The notes beneath the pieces were generated by a model, which made no database searches, had not been told where the DNA came from, and worked only from the letters and a program-made list of their open reading frames with translations. Of a DNA stretch of 64,000 nt, positions 60,790 to 64,000 are shown piece after piece. The stretch is from Streptomyces europaeiscabiei. Lineage in GTDB: Bacteria > Actinomycetota > Actinomycetes > Streptomycetales > Streptomycetaceae. Location: assembly GCF_036346855.1 (NCBI RefSeq), contig NZ_CP107841.1, positions 7,754,001 to 7,818,000 of the forward strand, written 5' to 3'. How positions within the stretch are numbered: position 1 is the first letter of the stretch; every line of letters begins with the position of its first letter. A program made the translations under genes and the position numbers.

Positions 60790-61533
60790 ATGTCCGACAC
60801 ACCGAGGCCGGTGGCCCTGGTCACCGGCGGTTCGCGCGGGATCGGGCGGGCCGTCGTGGAGACCCTGGCCCGCGACGGCCATGACGTAGCGCTGTGCTAC
60901 CAGTCGAACGAGGAGGCGGCCGCACTCGCCGCCAAGTCGGCCGCCGCACACGGCGCCCGCACCCTCGCCCGCCGCGTCGACGTGACGGACCGGGCCGCGG
61001 TGGCCGCGTTCGCGGCCGAGACCGAGGAGCTGCTCGGGCCGGTGGACGTGGTGGTCACCGCAGCCGGGATCGTCCGTGACGGCCACCTGGCGATGATGGC
61101 CGACGAGGACTGGGACGCCGTGGTGCGCACCAACCTCGACGGCACCTACAACGTCGTTCGCACGCTCGCCTTCCCCATGCTCAAGCGCCGCCGCGGCACC
61201 GTCGTCACGCTCTCCTCGGTCGCCGCGGCGGGCCACGCCACGCAGACCAACTACTCCGCGTCCAAGGCAGGGATCATCGGCTTCACCGCGGCCTTCGCCA
61301 AGGAGGCTGGACGCTCCGGCATCCGCGCCAACGCCGTCGCCCCGGGCTTCATCAGCACCGACATGACCGGCGGCCTCTCCGAGAAGCACGCCAAGGAGAT
61401 GACCCGTCGCATCCCGCTGGGCCGCTTCGGCGAACCCCAGGAGGTCGCGGAACTGGTGTCCTTCCTGGCCGGCGACCGCGCCGCCTACATCACCGGACAG
61501 GTCTTCGCCGTCGACGGCGGACTGGTCGTCTGA
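60790..61533 (+). CDS. 3-ketoacyl-ACP reductase (FabG-like SDR)
   Basis: A 247-residue short-chain dehydrogenase. The NADPH motif is TGGSRGIG (12-19), the stabilising NAG-equivalent reads TAAGI, and the Ser142/143-Tyr155-Lys159 catalytic set is in LSSVAAAG and NYSASKAG. The product end reads TGQVFAVDGGLVV. It should reduce beta-keto groups made by the KS/CLF. No dehydratase is seen in the window; it may be encoded further right. GAGGAGAAAGG precedes the ATG. Confidence 0.93.
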   Translation: MSDTPRPVALVTGGSRGIGRAVVETLARDGHDVALCYQSNEEAAALAAKSAAAHGARTLARRVDVTDRAAVAAFAAETEELLGPVDVVVTAAGIVRDGHLAMMADEDWDAVVRTNLDGTYNVVRTLAFPMLKRRRGTVVTLSSVAAAGHATQTNYSASKAGIIGFTAAFAKEAGRSGIRANAVAPGFISTDMTGGLSEKHAKEMTRRIPLGRFGEPQEVAELVSFLAGDRAAYITGQVFAVDGGLVV

Positions 61534-61561
61534 GAACCCCACCCGCTCAAGGGAGTCAGCC

Positions 61562-62281
61562 ATGCCACGCGCCGCCCGGCCGCCGCGCTTCTACTTCAAC
61601 CTGCGCAGCCCCTACAACTTCTTCGCGCTGCGCGAGCTGCGCGAGAACCACCCCGGCCTGCTCGACCGGCTGGAGTGGCGGCCCTTCTGGGAGCCCGACG
61701 AGACCAGCCGGAAGCTGCTGGCCGAGGCGGGCGCCGAGTTCCCCTATGTCCCGATGTCCCGGGCCAAGCAGTTCTACATCCTGCGGGACGTGCGCCGGCT
61801 CGCCGCGGCCCGCGGGCTCACCCTGACCTGGCCGGTGGACGCCGACCCGTGGTGGGAGCCCGCACACCTGACGTGGTTCCTCGCCGAGCGCCGGGGCCTG
61901 GGCCAGGCGTGGGTGGAGCGGGCGGGCAGCGCCCGCTGGCTGGAGGGCCGCGACCTCTGCGATCCGGCCACCGTGCGCGAACTGGCCGCCTCCATCGGCC
62001 TGGACGCCGGAGAGGTCGGCGCCGCCACCGACGACCCGGAGATCCGGGCGCAGGGCGCCAAGGCCCTGGTGGACGTTTCCCGCGACGGCGTGTTCGGGGT
62101 GCCGTACTTCATCCACGGCTCGGAGCCCTTCTGGGGCCTGGACCGGGTCGCCGACTTCGCGGCGACCTTCCCCGAGCACGCCCCGGCGCCCGCCGCGGAG
62201 AACCCCGAGCCCGCCGAGCCGGGCCTCGCCCTCGTCGGCGGCCCCGCCTCCGACCTGAGCCACGCGGGAGGCTGCGGATGA
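61562..62281 (+). CDS. DsbA-fold protein, 2-hydroxychromene-2-carboxylate isomerase-like
   Basis: A 239-residue thioredoxin/GST-kappa fold protein. The N-terminal strand FYFNLRSPYNFFAL replaces the CxxC motif of DsbA by Ser-Pro-Tyr, as in glutathione-dependent HCCA isomerases; GVPYFIHGSEPFWGLDR is the conserved cis-Pro region. Such enzymes catalyse double-bond isomerisation, so here it could set E/Z geometry of a polyene intermediate (inference). The Pro/Ala-rich C-terminus (about 205-239) is not conserved. Its stop overlaps the condensation enzyme start. Confidence 0.85.
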   Translation: MPRAARPPRFYFNLRSPYNFFALRELRENHPGLLDRLEWRPFWEPDETSRKLLAEAGAEFPYVPMSRAKQFYILRDVRRLAAARGLTLTWPVDADPWWEPAHLTWFLAERRGLGQAWVERAGSARWLEGRDLCDPATVRELAASIGLDAGEVGAATDDPEIRAQGAKALVDVSRDGVFGVPYFIHGSEPFWGLDRVADFAATFPEHAPAPAAENPEPAEPGLALVGGPASDLSHAGGCG

Positions 62282-63732
62282 GCACCGCCGTGCCCGCCCT
62301 GCCGCTGACCTCGATCCAGGAGGCGATGTGGACCGCGTACCGCATCGCCCCGGACAGCGCCGCCTACAACATCGTGATGCCGCTGCGGCTGAGCGGCCGG
62401 GTCGACCCTGTCGCCATGGACGCCGCCGTCACCGCGGTCGGCGAACGCCAGGAGCTGCTGCGCTCCGTCTTCGCCGAAGCTGGCGGACGCCCGGTCCGTA
62501 TCGCCTCCGACGCACCCGTCGTACGGCTGGAACTGCGGGACCTCGACGGAATCGACGAGGACGGGCTGCTGCGCGCCGCCGAGGAGGCCGGGGCCCGGCC
62601 GTTCCGGCTGGAGTCGGGGACCTTCCGGGTGGTGCTGCTGCGCCGCGCCGACGACGACTGGGCGCTGGTCACCTCCGCCCACCACATCGTCAGCGACTTC
62701 ACCTCCCGCTGGCTGCTGGTCCGTGACGTCCTCGACGCCTACGCTGCCCACGCCGCCGGCACCGCGCCCGGCTGGCGCCCGCTGAAGGGCTCGTACACCG
62801 AGCACGCGGCGGCGGAGCTGGCCCACACCGCCTCCGAGGCCGGTCTGCGGGCCGCTGTCGCCTGGCGGGAGTCGGTCGCCGGATCGGCTCCGGCCGAACT
62901 GCCGCTGGACCGGCCGCGCCCCCGGGTGCGCTCGTTGCGCGGCGACACGGTCGTACGGCGGCTCGCCCCCGAGGCCGCCGACGGGATCGGCGCGGCGGCG
63001 GGCGCGGCGGGCGTGACACCCTTCGCGTACCTGCTCGCCGTGTTCCAGTCGCTGACCCACCGCTGGACCGGGCAGGACGACTTCCTGCTCGGGGTGCCCG
63101 CCTCCAGCCGCTCCGGCCGCGGTCAGCGGGACGTGATCGGCTGCTTCCTCAACACCATCCCGGTGCGAGCCGAGTTCGGGCCCGGCGCCACCTTCCGGGA
63201 CGCCGCCGCGCAGGCCGGTGAGCGGATCATGCGGGGCATGCTGGGCGTGCGCTACCCGTGCGGCCTGGCCTTCCCGCAGGCCACCCTGTTCCGCGCCGCG
63301 CTGTTCCTGGTCCACATGGACCGCATGGAACCGCCGGTGCCCAACGTGCTGCCGGGCCAGGCGGTCGGCCGTGTCATCCCGTACGCCGGTCTCGACATCG
63401 CCCTGATCGACGTACCGCAGCAGGAGGGCCAGCTGGACCTGCTGCTGCGTATCGAGCAGACCCCCGAGGGCGTGACCGCGGTCTTCTCCTACGACACCGA
63501 CGTCCTGGACCGGACGACCGTCGAGCGGTTCGCGGACGGCTATGAGCGGATGCTCACGGCCGCCGTACGGGACCCGGACGCCCGGATCACGGATGTCGAA
63601 CTGGCCGCCGACGCCGACCTGGACGCCGTGCTCGCCCTCGGCTCCGGCGAGACCGGCGCCTTCGACGACTTCAACTCATTCAACTCCTTCAACTCCTTCG
63701 ACTCCTTCGAGAAGGCATGGGACCACCGATGA
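62278..63732 (+). CDS. Stand-alone NRPS condensation-domain protein
   Basis: A 484-residue condensation-type acyltransferase. The active-site motif is HHIVSDF (His135, His136, Asp140): the second His and Asp are kept but the usual Gly after Asp is Phe. Other core blocks are visible (LPLTSIQEAMW; RSLRGDTVVRRL; DFLLGVPASSRS; IGCFLNTIPVR). It probably joins the ACP-bound acyl chain to an amine such as diaminopropionate. The C-terminus is an odd tail, DDFNSFNSFNSFDSFEKAW. ATGA overlaps on both sides couple it to its neighbours. Confidence 0.9.
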   Translation: MSTAVPALPLTSIQEAMWTAYRIAPDSAAYNIVMPLRLSGRVDPVAMDAAVTAVGERQELLRSVFAEAGGRPVRIASDAPVVRLELRDLDGIDEDGLLRAAEEAGARPFRLESGTFRVVLLRRADDDWALVTSAHHIVSDFTSRWLLVRDVLDAYAAHAAGTAPGWRPLKGSYTEHAAAELAHTASEAGLRAAVAWRESVAGSAPAELPLDRPRPRVRSLRGDTVVRRLAPEAADGIGAAAGAAGVTPFAYLLAVFQSLTHRWTGQDDFLLGVPASSRSGRGQRDVIGCFLNTIPVRAEFGPGATFRDAAAQAGERIMRGMLGVRYPCGLAFPQATLFRAALFLVHMDRMEPPVPNVLPGQAVGRVIPYAGLDIALIDVPQQEGQLDLLLRIEQTPEGVTAVFSYDTDVLDRTTVERFADGYERMLTAAVRDPDARITDVELAADADLDAVLALGSGETGAFDDFNSFNSFNSFDSFEKAWDHR

Positions 63733-64000
63733 CCACCACCACGATCGCGGTGATCGGCGCGGGCATCGGCGGACTCACCGCCGCCGCGGCCCTGCACCGC
63801 CGCGGCATCGACGTCCACGTCTACGAGCGGGGCGACACCCTGCGCGAACAGGGCGTCGGCATGCACCTGGGCCCCAACGGCACCCGGCTGCTGACCCGCA
63901 TGGGCCTGGCCGGACAGCTCGCCCGGAAGGCGGTGCGGCCCGAGGCCCTGGAGGTCCGCGCCTTCCACGACGGCTCCACGGTGGCGCGGCAGGAGATGGG
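63729..64000 (+). CDS. FAD-dependent monooxygenase, truncated by the window edge
   Basis: The first 90 residues of a p-hydroxybenzoate-hydroxylase-type flavoprotein. The dinucleotide motif is VIGAGIGGLTAAAALHRRG (residues about 8-26), with Glu in VYERG binding the FAD ribose. The start overlaps the condensation enzyme stop (ATGA). It may hydroxylate the acyl or amino-acid moiety; its substrate cannot be judged from this part. Confidence 0.88.
   Translation, partial: MTTTTIAVIGAGIGGLTAAAALHRRGIDVHVYERGDTLREQGVGMHLGPNGTRLLTRMGLAGQLARKAVRPEALEVRAFHDGSTVARQEM

Noticed and set aside
1..64000. tRNA or rRNA genes, integrase or attachment site for the accessory region
   Set aside because: I looked for cloverleaf and CCA-end patterns and an integrase gene near 38-45 kb and saw none; a tRNA-scan would settle this.

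Overview
The window is about 72% G+C DNA from a Streptomyces, or a very close actinomycete. The reasons are the codon bias, GTG starts, apparently leaderless promoters, SepH, CutRS, DasR boxes in front of ptsH, an AfsR-type regulator and rare TTA codons. From memory, the order topoisomerase IV A, two M16 peptidases, M23 peptidase, GntR, ptsH, Pat, thymidine kinase, SepH, ferrochelatase, cutRS, DUF4193, dut, DUF3710, kdpDE matches the S. coelicolor chromosome around SCO5836-SCO5871. The DUF4193 / DUF3093 / dut / DUF3710 / OB-fold / DUF3159 / TrkA pair / APC permease / TrmA-like methyltransferase order is also kept in Mycobacterium tuberculosis (Rv2689c-Rv2699c).

Region 1 (1-38.0 kb) is conserved core chromosome. 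It carries DNA topology (parC), envelope proteolysis (M16 pair; M23 endopeptidase behind a c-di-AMP riboswitch), sugar phosphotransfer (HPr with two DasR boxes), protein acetylation (Pat), nucleotide salvage and hygiene (thymidine kinase, dUTPase), septation (SepH), coproheme synthesis (ferrochelatase), secretion-stress and potassium sensing (CutRS, KdpDE), and potassium transport (TrkA pair plus KimA/APC-type permease).

Region 2 (38.0-44.6 kb) is a decayed accessory junction. It holds a frameshifted IS701-like transposase, a three-gene locus resembling WXG100/DUF6571-type secreted proteins (39.4-42.9 kb), and a stretch of broken genes including a LysR-type regulator relic.

Region 3 (44.6 kb to the right edge, incomplete) is a biosynthetic gene cluster. 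A large AfsR/SARP regulator with a TTA codon precedes genes for L-2,3-diaminopropionate (sbnB and, 9 kb away, sbnA), a tryptophan-supply set (trpE, trpG, trpD), a RebH-like tryptophan halogenase with its flavin reductase and an antiporter, then an ACP, ketosynthase, chain-length-factor-like protein, ketoreductase, DsbA-fold isomerase, stand-alone condensation enzyme and a truncated FAD monooxygenase. The likely product, by inference only, is a type II PKS acyl (possibly polyene) chain amidated with diaminopropionate and/or chlorotryptophan.

The most unusual object is at 51215-51529, between trpG and trpD. It encodes a 104-residue protein with a Sec-like N-terminus and five and a half near-perfect 13-residue repeats (VDPWSNVVAGDDG), each with one Trp. 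I recognise no family for it. A 164-bp element with long inverted-repeat arms between the ketosynthase and chain-length-factor genes is the second structural surprise.
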